Part shown: positions 1 through 6,954 of the stretch, piece after piece
How positions within the stretch are numbered: the stretch's first letter is position 1
Layout: each line of letters begins with the position of its first letter
IMG/VR virus record: IMGVR_UViG_3300043411_001021
Span: 1 to 52,155 of that record
From: a virus
Length of the DNA: 52,155 bases
Direction: 5' to 3' (one strand)
Translations under genes and position numbers: made by a program
Notes under the pieces: model-generated
Database searches by the model: none
What the model saw: the letters and a program-made list of their open reading frames with translations, nothing else
What the model was told of the DNA's origin: nothing

Positions 1-6
1 TATCTA

Positions 7-26
7 AGGAGAGTAACTAGATGGAC
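7..26 (+). repeat. Repeated stop/SD/start cassette, copy 1
   Basis: Twenty bases here are identical to 457-476, and a close variant lies at 1838-1855. Each copy contains a Shine-Dalgarno, an in-frame TAG for the upstream gene and the ATG of the next gene followed by GGA. It is the junction element of the left-edge operon. Confidence 0.7.
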
Positions 27-173
27 GAAAACCAGTTAAACCAAGTGGGGCAACATTTGAGTGATGGCGTACCACACCAACATGGTACTCATTGGGTATG
101 TGCAGAACAGCTAGAAAAATACGGTAGTGACGCACGATGTTGTGAATGTACCGACCACGAATGCGAGGACTAG
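21..173 (+). CDS. Small hypothetical protein, His/Cys-rich (50 aa)
   Basis: A short reading frame opens with ATG directly after a stop codon and a good Shine-Dalgarno (GGAGAG). It ends with TAG immediately before the next ATG at 174. The C-terminal part has C-C-x-x-C and later His and Cys residues that could bind a metal, but no family is recognised. The upstream 20 bases are repeated almost exactly before the methyltransferase start at 471, which supports this start. Function unknown. Confidence 0.6.
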   Translation: MDENQLNQVGQHLSDGVPHQHGTHWVCAEQLEKYGSDARCCECTDHECED

Positions 174-263
174 ATGAAAATTATAGATTACATATTCTTT
201 ATAGGCTTAATATGGTTTATATGGCCTGACATTAAACAGCGATGGAAAACAAGAAAGAAGTAA
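174..263 (+). CDS. Tiny putative membrane protein (29 aa)
   Basis: The ATG follows directly on the TAG of the preceding gene and the frame stops directly before the ATG at 264, so three genes are joined head to tail. It is mostly one hydrophobic segment (about residues 3-18, rich in Ile, Phe and Trp) followed by a very basic tail (RWKTRKK), as expected for a single-span membrane peptide with the tail in the cytoplasm. Too short for family assignment. Confidence 0.45.
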   Translation: MKIIDYIFFIGLIWFIWPDIKQRWKTRKK

Positions 264-470
264 ATGATGAATGAACTAACGGAACCAGCAAATAGAACAC
301 TTAAACTAATCAAAAACTTATGGTCTAATGGACCTGGGTACATCGGTTGCTGCCCCGAAGATGGGACAATCTTGTTAGGTAAATCAGGTGATAGTGAATG
401 GGTGGAGATACCTAAACATATTGCTGATCTATTTAGTTTTGACGTTGAGGTATCCGAGGAGAGTAACTAG
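264..470 (+). CDS. Hypothetical protein (68 aa)
   Basis: The start is ATG-ATG immediately after the previous stop, and the end is TAG immediately before the methyltransferase ATG. The protein is acidic at its C-terminus and soluble-looking, with a Gly-rich middle (WSNGPGYIGCC). The last codons also carry the ribosome-binding site of the next gene. No family recognised. Confidence 0.65.
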   Translation: MMNELTEPANRTLKLIKNLWSNGPGYIGCCPEDGTILLGKSGDSEWVEIPKHIADLFSFDVEVSEESN

Positions 471-476
471 ATGGAC
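457..476 (+). repeat. Repeated stop/SD/start cassette, copy 2
   Basis: Identical over 20 bases to 7-26. It ends the 68-aa gene and starts the methyltransferase. Confidence 0.7.
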
Positions 477-1694
477 AAAACAAAATTATTGTTAGGCGAT
501 TCGTTAGAAACACTCAAAACACTAGACGCAAACTCGATAGACGCTATGGTAACTGACCCTCCAGCAGGAATTAGTTTCATGGGTAAAACATGGGATTCAC
601 ATAAAGGTGGTCGTAAAGAATGGATAGCTTGGCTTTGTGAAGTTATGGAAGAAGCGTTACGTGTTTTGAAACCTGGTGCTTATGGGTTAGTGTGGGCTTT
701 GCCGAGGACTTCTCATTGGACTGGTATGGCTTTGGAAGATGCAGGTTTTGAGGTCAGAGATTGTGTGTATCATCTGTTCGGTTCAGGCTTCCCTAAATCA
801 TTAAACGTCGGGAAAGCTGTGGATAAGTTGCAAGGCAACGAACGCGCTGTTGCTCCTCCGAAACAATTTGCGGATGGCACAACACAAAGGGCTACCGCTA
901 GGGCGGGGATTTATAGTGAGGAAAAAGGCCAAGCGGAAAACACGGTTGGCACAGGCGTTTGGGAGGGTTATGGTACAGCATTGAAACCTGCTGTGGAGTG
1001 TTGGTGGCTAGTCCGTAAACCTTTAGCTGAATCTACTGTTGCTAAGAACGTTTTGGAGTACGGTACAGGCGCACTCAACATAGAGGCGAGTCGAGTAGAC
1101 GGACAACCACGGAGAACACACGGAGATAAGAACTGGTCTAGCAAAGGAGATAGTAACCATGAAATCTTTTCAGGTTTTGGAGATCGCTATGAAGCACCGA
1201 TGCCCGCTGGTCGTTGGCCTTCTCATCTTATCCATGATGGGTCAGACGTAATCGTAGAACAATTCCCTAACGATAGCGCAAGGTTTTTTTATTGTGCTAA
1301 ATCGTCGAAAGTGGAACGTAACGCTGGGCTAGACGGATTTGAAGAAAAAGCAAGAATAGATTATGGCGGTTCCCATAGTGAACAGGGTTTGATAAATAAT
1401 AATCGTAATCCTGAAAATCGAAAACCTACAAAAAATAATCATCCGACTGTGAAAGCTCAAGCGTTGATGCGTTATCTATGTAAACTTATAGCTCCACCAG
1501 GTACACCTATTATTCTTGACCCGTTTATGGGTTCTGGTAGTACAGGTGTCGCATGTAAAGCTTTAGGATATGATTTTGTTGGTATAGAACTCGACGCAGA
1601 ATATCTAGAGATAGCTAAAGCACGTATCGACCATGCGAAACCTTTAGAGGTTGTGGAACAGTTAGATATTTTGAAACAACAGGACAGTGACTAG
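471..1694 (+). CDS. DNA methyltransferase, N6-adenine/N4-cytosine type
   Basis: This 407-residue protein has the two hallmarks of an amino-methylating DNA methyltransferase in beta-class order. Motif IV is TDPPAG (D29-P30-P31) near the N-terminus, and the AdoMet-binding motif DPFMGSGSTG is near residue 350. Between them lies a long target-recognition region. It would transfer a methyl group from AdoMet to adenine N6 or cytosine N4 in a specific DNA site. No restriction partner is next to it, so it most likely modifies phage DNA against host restriction (inference). The residue after DPP is Ala rather than the more usual Tyr, Phe or Trp, which may affect base specificity or activity. Confidence 0.93.
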   Translation: MDKTKLLLGDSLETLKTLDANSIDAMVTDPPAGISFMGKTWDSHKGGRKEWIAWLCEVMEEALRVLKPGAYGLVWALPRTSHWTGMALEDAGFEVRDCVYHLFGSGFPKSLNVGKAVDKLQGNERAVAPPKQFADGTTQRATARAGIYSEEKGQAENTVGTGVWEGYGTALKPAVECWWLVRKPLAESTVAKNVLEYGTGALNIEASRVDGQPRRTHGDKNWSSKGDSNHEIFSGFGDRYEAPMPAGRWPSHLIHDGSDVIVEQFPNDSARFFYCAKSSKVERNAGLDGFEEKARIDYGGSHSEQGLINNNRNPENRKPTKNNHPTVKAQALMRYLCKLIAPPGTPIILDPFMGSGSTGVACKALGYDFVGIELDAEYLEIAKARIDHAKPLEVVEQLDILKQQDSD

Positions 1695-1850
1695 ATGAAC
1701 CGTAAATCTATAGATATAGCAATACTATTGCTCATGTATGGGCTTTATATTGCAGGGCTAGTAGCTTCCGAGAGTCTATATCAGACAATATTGTTGATTT
1801 TCGTTGCTTCAATCTGGTTGGAACTATCGGACAAACAGAGGAGTAACTAG
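1695..1850 (+). CDS. Putative membrane protein (51 aa)
   Basis: The ATG abuts the methyltransferase TAG and the stop abuts the next ATG. Two hydrophobic stretches (about residues 8-24 and 30-43) with a short polar turn suggest a two-span inner-membrane protein. Its last codons (QRSN-stop) provide the SD/stop cassette of the next gene. No family recognised. Confidence 0.6.
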   Translation: MNRKSIDIAILLLMYGLYIAGLVASESLYQTILLIFVASIWLELSDKQRSN

Positions 1851-2051
1851 ATGGAACAGTCGATAACATTGCAACAGTGGGAAGATCTAAACCTTCTAGT
1901 TTTTAGCCTGGTTACTGGTAAGAAAAATATAGAACCGGATCCAAAACTTGGAGCTATTAACGCTAGTGATTTTTGTAACGCTATAGACGTAGGTAAAGCG
2001 TGTGTAGATTTGCTGAAAGTTTTGAATCTTAAAATAAAAAGCGTAGATTAA
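1851..2051 (+). CDS. Hypothetical protein (66 aa)
   Basis: It starts with ATG directly after GAGGAGTAACTAG, the same start cassette as the genes at 21 and 471. It is a helical-looking soluble protein with a basic C-terminus and no recognisable domain. It is the last gene of the left-edge operon. A promoter for the next gene follows within 60 bases. Confidence 0.6.
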   Translation: MEQSITLQQWEDLNLLVFSLVTGKKNIEPDPKLGAINASDFCNAIDVGKACVDLLKVLNLKIKSVD

Positions 2052-2101
2052 AAATTGGATAATAGTAGCAGAAAAACATTTTCCGAAGTTTACCTTTCTA
2101 T

Positions 2102-2130
2102 TTGCTATGTAAATACTTTTAATATATAAT
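2102..2130 (+). promoter_or_regulatory. Sigma70-like promoter for the HTH gene
   Basis: The -35 is TTGCTA (2102-2107), the spacer is 17 bases, and the -10 is a perfect TATAAT (2125-2130). Predicted +1 is about 2137, 23 bases before the ATG at 2160. It lies in the first real gap after the left-edge operon. Confidence 0.75.
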
Positions 2131-2159
2131 TAAAATTAAAAAAGAAAACGGAACAACAA

Positions 2160-2495
2160 ATGACACAGAAAACATATTTAAGTAGTGACCTAGAAGACAT
2201 ATTAGATATATCATATCGACAACTAAATCTTTGGTCTAGTAGTGGTATTATACCTAATCAAACTGATATTGGACCTGGTAACAGGCGTAAGTTTACACTA
2301 AGCGATATAATCATAGCTTGGATAGCAAAACAAATGTTTGCTATTGGTTTTCGATCTAATATAGTTAGATTAGTTGTTAAAAACCCTCCCAGTTTCCCAA
2401 TACCTGAAAATAATATTACATACAGCATTGATAACATTACCTTTAATTTAGACTGTAGTGATTTACACCAAAGACTGACACATATATCATGGTAA
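2160..2495 (+). CDS. MerR-type helix-turn-helix DNA-binding protein
   Basis: The N-terminal 70 residues read as a winged MerR-like HTH: a 'LDISYRQLNLWSSSGIIP' recognition-helix region, then a polar wing with RRKFTLSDI. About 40 hydrophobic and acidic residues follow. At 111 aa it is close to a bare MerR domain with no effector domain, so it probably acts as a phage transcription regulator or a DNA-architectural protein. It has its own promoter and overlaps the start of the next gene by 7 bases, so the two are probably co-translated. Its targets cannot be read from the sequence. Confidence 0.75.
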   Translation: MTQKTYLSSDLEDILDISYRQLNLWSSSGIIPNQTDIGPGNRRKFTLSDIIIAWIAKQMFAIGFRSNIVRLVVKNPPSFPIPENNITYSIDNITFNLDCSDLHQRLTHISW

Positions 2496-2830
2496 GCGGT
2501 GATGCACAATATCAACGACAACGCGCACATCAAAAAAGACAAGAACAGGCGCAAGAACTAATAAAGTGTCTAGAGTGTGATCTCGAATTTATTAGGGTAG
2601 GGTCACACGTTGTACAAGTGCATGGGTATTCTAATACGGCACAATATAGAAAAGCTCACGGCTTAATGGCTAGGGAGACTTCTACAACAGAGCACAAAGA
2701 GAGGATGAGATCTTTAAACACATCATCAAAGAATCTAGAGGCTGGAAAACATAACAGGTACCACATAGGTGGCAACCACGGCAAAAACTTAACTGAATTT
2801 TGGAATAATAGGCGTAGAAACAAAATTTAA
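2489..2830 (+). CDS. MucR/Ros-like zinc-finger protein
   Basis: Residues about 27-60 hold C-x2-C followed by HVVQVHG, then YRKAHGL. This matches the zinc-finger core of the MucR/Ros family (C-x2-C ... H-x4-H, then a YR..hGL segment). The N-terminus is a very polar Gln/Arg-rich helix and the C-terminus is basic with His and Asn, both suited to DNA contact. In phages such domains occur in small regulators and as fusions to nucleases. No nuclease motif is visible here. It overlaps the HTH gene, and the pair may form an early regulatory unit (inference). Confidence 0.65.
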   Translation: MVSGDAQYQRQRAHQKRQEQAQELIKCLECDLEFIRVGSHVVQVHGYSNTAQYRKAHGLMARETSTTEHKERMRSLNTSSKNLEAGKHNRYHIGGNHGKNLTEFWNNRRRNKI

Positions 2831-2836
2831 TTTGAC

Positions 2837-2865
2837 TTGCTAATTGAGATAGTTCCTATTAGTAT
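2837..2865 (+). promoter_or_regulatory. Promoter of the RNA-repair operon
   Basis: The -35 is TTGCTA (2837-2842), the spacer is 17 bases, and the -10 is TAGTAT (2860-2865). An overlapping TTGACT starts at 2832. The same TTGACTTGC string recurs in the promoter at 26561. Predicted +1 is about 2872, just ahead of the ligase ATG at 2887. Confidence 0.7.
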
Positions 2866-2886
2866 TTAAAATAAAAAGAAGTACTC

Positions 2887-3939
2887 ATGATAGACATAAA
2901 TTTATACAATAAATACGTAGAAGATAAGTTAGTCACAAGACGCGAACATAACAACGGTGATTTACTAATTTGGAACTACACCCCCCGCACACAATTCTCT
3001 CGTGCTTGGGATGACGTGACAATGATGTGTCGAGGGTTAATTACTAATAGAGAAGGTGAAATCATTGCTCGACCTTTTAAGAAGTTTTTTAATTATGGAG
3101 AAGTGGGCGATAACATTCCCGAAGGTGGATTTTCAGTCACAGAGAAGTTAGATGGTTCTCTTTTTATATTAGCAAAACATAACAACGAGTACATCACAGC
3201 TACACGAGGGTCTTTTTATTCAGACCAAGCAAAAAAGGGTAGAGAGATTCTAGATAGATACGTACAAGAATATGGTAATTTATATTTAGAAGGTATCACA
3301 TATTTATTTGAAGTAATTTATCGTGAAAATAGAATTGTCGTAGATTACGGAGATGATGAGAAGTTAATATTAATTGCAGCAATCAACACTGAAACTGGTG
3401 AAGAGTTAGATATTAAAACTTGTCCACACCCTGATCGCGTTACATATCACGGGGATATGGAAACTTTTGAACATCTTATTGCTAATGCGGGGGCGGAAAG
3501 TAACCGTGAGGGGTTCGTTATCCGTTATTCAGATGGCACACGTCTTAAATTAAAGTTTGATGAGTATTGCAGACTACATAAAATCATAACAGGAGTTAAT
3601 AAGCACCGGATTTGGGAGATTTTAAAGGCTGAGGATAGTTTAGATGAGTTACTGGAACTTGTCCCAGATGAATTTTATAATTGGGTGAAAGAAACAGTAA
3701 ATTACTTTAAAAAAGAACACTATATGTTAAAACAGGAAGCACGCTCAGTATATGTATGTGTACAGGATCTCCCAACACGTAAAGAACAAGCACAAGAGAT
3801 CTTTAAAACAATACACATACCTGTGATACGTTCGTGTGTATTCCTACTTTTAGATAAACGTGATAACGAAGTTGACACAGCTATTTGGAAAGCATTAGAA
3901 CCTCACGGTGATGAAAGACCTTTTAAGGAGGAAGTATGA
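2887..3939 (+). CDS. rnlA: RNA ligase, T4 Rnl1 type
   Basis: This 350-residue ATP-dependent RNA ligase joins 3'-OH and 5'-phosphate RNA ends through an enzyme-AMP intermediate. The nucleotidyltransferase motifs are in order. Motif I is EKLDGS with the adenylated lysine at K87, a YLFEVIY segment fits motif IIIa, motif IV is EGFVIRY, and motif V is LKLKFDEY. An Rnl1-like N-terminal segment (ARPFKKFFNYGE) precedes motif I. In T4 this enzyme works with Pnkp to reseal tRNA cut by the host anticodon nuclease PrrC. The same partner is encoded two genes downstream, so tRNA repair is the likely job. It overlaps the next gene by 4 bases (ATGA). Confidence 0.93.
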   Translation: MIDINLYNKYVEDKLVTRREHNNGDLLIWNYTPRTQFSRAWDDVTMMCRGLITNREGEIIARPFKKFFNYGEVGDNIPEGGFSVTEKLDGSLFILAKHNNEYITATRGSFYSDQAKKGREILDRYVQEYGNLYLEGITYLFEVIYRENRIVVDYGDDEKLILIAAINTETGEELDIKTCPHPDRVTYHGDMETFEHLIANAGAESNREGFVIRYSDGTRLKLKFDEYCRLHKIITGVNKHRIWEILKAEDSLDELLELVPDEFYNWVKETVNYFKKEHYMLKQEARSVYVCVQDLPTRKEQAQEIFKTIHIPVIRSCVFLLLDKRDNEVDTAIWKALEPHGDERPFKEEV

Positions 3940-4289
3940 AAATTTTAGATCAAATTTCGGAATTATTTTCTTTAAAGATTAAAGAAATTGCAAAGCGTTC
4001 GGATGAAAGACATCTTGGTGATGGTTTTAATTTAGAAAGATTAGATCGTATCTTACAAAGAATTTATCTACATGATCGAATGAGTGATGGAGATTTTAAA
4101 GAGCTTCAGATGCTTGGGTTTCTTAAAGGTGCGCGTATAAAAGCAAAACCTTTTGAGGTAGGGCAGAAGGTGAAGTATTTTGATATAAACACTACTGTAA
4201 CAGGGGTTAAATATGTTCCTGAATTAAAGTGTTGGCACGTACAAAGTGTAGTAAATAGTAATTGGATACATGAGAGGTTTTACAAATGA
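3936..4289 (+). CDS. Hypothetical protein in RNA-repair operon (117 aa)
   Basis: It is coupled to the ligase by an ATGA overlap and to the next gene by another. The N-terminal 60 residues are charged and helical (repeated Lys/Arg and Glu/Asp). The C-terminal half has a beta-type pattern (KPFEVGQKVKYFDINTTVTGVK) like a small SH3-style barrel. No family recognised. Tight coupling suggests expression, and perhaps action, with the repair enzymes. Confidence 0.7.
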   Translation: MKILDQISELFSLKIKEIAKRSDERHLGDGFNLERLDRILQRIYLHDRMSDGDFKELQMLGFLKGARIKAKPFEVGQKVKYFDINTTVTGVKYVPELKCWHVQSVVNSNWIHERFYK

Positions 4290-4540
4290 TAATAGACTAT
4301 GTAGATTTCACACACATAGATACACCTTTTACGAGGAGACGTGAGTTAGATGTGGGAGATGTTTTTATCAATCAAGGACAATGTAAAGCGTGTGGTTGGG
4401 TCATAAGATCTAAAAACAGACATAACTATGTGACCTGTAATTGCGGAGAATGTAGTATAGATGGTGGAAGTTGGTATGTAAAATATAGTGGACCTTTGGG
4501 GTTACACACCGTTTATTATAATGATATAGAGGAAAAATAA
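4286..4540 (+). CDS. Small zinc-ribbon-like protein (84 aa)
   Basis: CKACGW near residue 34 and CNCGEC near residue 52 supply paired cysteines in a zinc-ribbon arrangement. The rest is short beta-like segments ending in an acidic tail. It overlaps its upstream neighbour by 4 bases, and its stop shares one base with the next ATG (TAATG). It may be a nucleic-acid-binding accessory in the repair operon (inference). Confidence 0.65.
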   Translation: MIIDYVDFTHIDTPFTRRRELDVGDVFINQGQCKACGWVIRSKNRHNYVTCNCGECSIDGGSWYVKYSGPLGLHTVYYNDIEEK

Positions 4541-5400
4541 TGACAGGTAAATTAGTGATGATGCGTGGGCTGCCTGGTAGTGGAAAAAGTACTTATGCAA
4601 AGGAACTTGTAGGAAAAGGATTTGTTCGGATATGTAAAGATGACCTTCGTTCTATGATGAGCAACGGAGTCTGGAACGGTAAACGTGAGAAACGTGTAGT
4701 TCGTGTTCGTGATTTTATTATTCGTGACGTTTTGGAATCGGGCGGAAATGTTGTTGTAGATGACACTAATTATAATTGGGAAGATCATTTACGCGGGTTG
4801 GCTTCGGAGTACAGCGCTAAGTTTGAAGTGATAGATGTTGACACAGATGTTGACACATGTATTAAGCGTGATCTTGCGCGTGAAAACTCTGTTGGAGCTT
4901 CTGTTATTTGGAGGATGTATTACGAACACGTTTCTCCTCCTGAGAAATATGTCGCTCCAGAAGGATCAATGGAGGTTATATTATGTGATTTAGATGGAAC
5001 TCTAGCACTCATGAATGATGAGAATAATTCTCGTTCCCCTTATGATTGGGAGCGTGTAGGAGAAGATGCTGTTTGTCCTGCAGTTAGTTATATAGTACAC
5101 CAAATACAATCTGGTTATGAGTCTCGACCCGTGATACTTGTTAGTGGACGTGATGAAGTTTGTCGTAGTGAGACAGAAGCTTGGTTGGAAAAACATGATA
5201 TAGAATATAAAGCTTTGTTTATGCGTCCTGCTGGTGATAAGCGAAAAGACACAATTGTGAAGCGAGAAATATTTGACCGAGAGATTCGTGATAAGTATGC
5301 TGTGTTATTTGTCTTGGATGATAGAATTTCCGTGTGCCGTCAATGGTACGGAATGGGATTGCCTTTGCTTCGTGTTGGCGATCCGGATGCGGATTTCTAG
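4540..5400 (+). CDS. pseT: Polynucleotide 5'-kinase/3'-phosphatase, T4 PseT type
   Basis: This 286-aa two-domain end-healing enzyme is close to the 301 aa of T4 Pnkp. The N-terminal P-loop kinase has GLPGSGKST (G10-T18) and DDT at about 74-76. The C-terminal HAD phosphatase has the DxDGT motif (D150-L-D152-G-T), SGRDE, and a late VLDDR acid pair. It removes 2',3'-cyclic or 3'-phosphate and phosphorylates 5'-OH ends, making RNA breaks ready for the ligase encoded just upstream. The order kinase then phosphatase is the same as in T4. The two enzymes together form a complete heal-and-seal RNA repair pair. Confidence 0.94.
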   Translation: MTGKLVMMRGLPGSGKSTYAKELVGKGFVRICKDDLRSMMSNGVWNGKREKRVVRVRDFIIRDVLESGGNVVVDDTNYNWEDHLRGLASEYSAKFEVIDVDTDVDTCIKRDLARENSVGASVIWRMYYEHVSPPEKYVAPEGSMEVILCDLDGTLALMNDENNSRSPYDWERVGEDAVCPAVSYIVHQIQSGYESRPVILVSGRDEVCRSETEAWLEKHDIEYKALFMRPAGDKRKDTIVKREIFDREIRDKYAVLFVLDDRISVCRQWYGMGLPLLRVGDPDADF

Positions 5401-5409
5401 GAGGTTAAT

Positions 5410-5676
5410 ATGAAAGATTGTTGTGCAAAAATGTATCTTCACATTAAAGAATGTGAGTTTGGTTATAAGGGTGATGATAATATAGTTTTTACTGATGTTG
5501 TTATTAATTCTTTGAGAGAAAAGGGCTACGTCGATGGGAAGATTTTAGATAAAGTCTTAGATCGTGTTGCTTGGTTAGAACGAGAGTATTTTAAAGCTGG
5601 ATTTTTGCGTAAAGAGTTACAGGACAAAAATAATGCTTTGGTATCATCTTTGAAGCAACTTGCAGGTGATGTGTAA
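5410..5676 (+). CDS. Hypothetical protein in RNA-repair operon (88 aa)
   Basis: It starts with ATG after a TAGGAGG Shine-Dalgarno and ends in TAATG overlapping the next start by one base. It has two Cys near the N-terminus (CCAKMY) and a largely helical, charged remainder. It lies between the kinase-phosphatase and the RlaP-like gene. No family recognised. Confidence 0.7.
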   Translation: MKDCCAKMYLHIKECEFGYKGDDNIVFTDVVINSLREKGYVDGKILDKVLDRVAWLEREYFKAGFLRKELQDKNNALVSSLKQLAGDV

Positions 5677-6428
5677 TGGCGTTTGCTCCTCGTGAGATGG
5701 TTCCTGGTATTGACTTTGTATATGGTGCATTGTCTCCTTCTGAAACCCCCCTCGTTGTTGGTCTTGTTGGGTCTGTGGCGTATGGGTTGGATGTATCGGA
5801 TTCGGATAAGGATTATTTGGGTGTGCATTATGTGGATGTTACTCGGCTGTATGGCTTTGGTGCTGTAGATTTGTTAAAGACGTCACGTGTACGTGGTGGT
5901 CCAGACTTTTGCTCACATGAGATACATAAGTTTTTGACATTAGCATTAGGGTGTAATCCAACTGTTATTGAACTTTTGTTTTTAGATGATTATGAGTATG
6001 TGTCTTCGGATTTTTTAGAGTTGATAGAGATGCGTTCGGCTTTTCTTTCAACTAAAAAAGTGCGTAATGCTTATGGTGGCTATGTTTTAGGGCAAGCTAA
6101 AAGACTTAAGTCGCGTGTAGATTCTGGGTTAGAAGGTTTTGATCCCGATTTAAAAAAGAGAACAAAGAAACATGCAAGGCATTGTTTCAGATTGCTATTT
6201 CAGTGTGAAGCTTTGTTAAGAACCGGAGAAGTTGTTATTGATGTTTCGGATATTCGAGAAGAAATTTTCGAAGCTGGGGAAATATGTGTTCGAGATGAGA
6301 GTGCGTTTTTTGATTTGATTGTTGAAAAGGTGCGAAGTTTAGATTCTGTGGAAAGCGTGTTACCGCTGTATGCGGATCGTGACAGGATTGAAGATTGGTT
6401 AATTGAATTTAGGAGAAATCATGCGTAA
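5676..6428 (+). CDS. RlaP-like nucleotidyltransferase (Pol beta superfamily)
   Basis: Near the N-terminus the protein reads LVGSVAYGLDVSDSDKDYLGV, which is the G-S-x3-G ... D-x-D active site of the DNA polymerase beta superfamily (G32-S33, with D44 and D46 the likely metal ligands). The spacing and the helical region that follows match the YcgL/RlaP family (PF10127), described as RNA-repair-associated nucleotidyltransferases. Length is 250 aa, as expected. It is in one operon with an RNA ligase and an end-healing enzyme, so it probably adds nucleotides to damaged RNA ends before sealing (inference). A more general nucleotidyltransferase role cannot be excluded. Confidence 0.8.
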   Translation: MAFAPREMVPGIDFVYGALSPSETPLVVGLVGSVAYGLDVSDSDKDYLGVHYVDVTRLYGFGAVDLLKTSRVRGGPDFCSHEIHKFLTLALGCNPTVIELLFLDDYEYVSSDFLELIEMRSAFLSTKKVRNAYGGYVLGQAKRLKSRVDSGLEGFDPDLKKRTKKHARHCFRLLFQCEALLRTGEVVIDVSDIREEIFEAGEICVRDESAFFDLIVEKVRSLDSVESVLPLYADRDRIEDWLIEFRRNHA

Positions 6429-6705
6429 ATATAATTGGGGCATAATGTTTGATGATTGGAAATTAAGCTATGACTATGCCTTATATAGCGGTGACAAGAA
6501 AGTTGGGATAACTTCTAATTATGAGTCTTATAAATCATACTTTTATTGTAATGATGCAGCAAATGCGTATCGTTTTCTAGCTTTACTAGATCGTAAAGCT
6601 GTTAAGAGCTTTAGTAGATATGTTGATAAACGTAGAAAATCTGAGACAGAATTTAAGCGTAAAAAGGCAGAGAAAACACTAAGTGAACTGGGTGTTATCA
6701 AATGA
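6421..6705 (+). CDS. Hypothetical protein (94 aa)
   Basis: I place the start at ATG 6421 because AGGAG lies 5 bases upstream. An in-frame TTG at 6403 has no such site. It is a basic, aromatic-rich protein with a Lys/Arg-rich helical C-terminus (KRRKSETEFKRKKAEK), so RNA or DNA binding is plausible. It overlaps the RlaP-like gene by 8 bases and the next gene by 4. No family recognised. Confidence 0.65.
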   Translation: MRKYNWGIMFDDWKLSYDYALYSGDKKVGITSNYESYKSYFYCNDAANAYRFLALLDRKAVKSFSRYVDKRRKSETEFKRKKAEKTLSELGVIK

Positions 6706-6887
6706 GGACATGTTACGGAGGAAGTCTGCGATTTAATGTAGATGGGATGATATGTTGTGCGAATTGTGGTGAAATTGTTCTTAGAAAAGCAGGTGACCAA
6801 TATGATGAAAATGGTCTTAAACATTGGTTTATGTTTAATGTAGATGGTCAGTTATGTTTAAAAGAATGTCCTTTTTGTGATTGTTAA
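6702..6887 (+). CDS. Cys-rich zinc-ribbon-like peptide (61 aa)
   Basis: It contains CCANCGE near residue 18 and CPFCDC at the very end, a C-x2-C ... C-x2-C ribbon. An internal near-repeat FNVDG occurs twice (residues about 11 and 45), each ahead of a Cys pair, suggesting two small matching lobes. It is the last gene of the operon, followed by the inverted repeat at 6902-6950. Function unknown. Confidence 0.6.
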   Translation: MRTCYGGSLRFNVDGMICCANCGEIVLRKAGDQYDENGLKHWFMFNVDGQLCLKECPFCDC

Positions 6888-6901
6888 AAAATTCTAGCTT
6901 A

Positions 6902-6950
6902 AGATGTGTAAATCATAGGGGTGGAACCCTTATTTAAAATTTACACATCT
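6902..6950. terminator. Large inverted repeat, probable bidirectional terminator
   Basis: A perfect 12-base inverted repeat (6902-6913 against 6939-6950) encloses a second short stem AGGG/CCCT (6917-6920 against 6927-6930). It lies exactly between the 3' ends of the rightward repair operon and the leftward PRPP gene. The stems are AT-rich and lack a long terminal U run, so the terminator role is inferred from position. Confidence 0.6.
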
Positions 6951-6954
6951 ATCA

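Noticed and set aside
2258-2554. Leftward 98-aa hydrophobic frame
   Set aside because: Lies fully opposite the HTH gene and its overlap partner, both of which have recognisable domains and a promoter.
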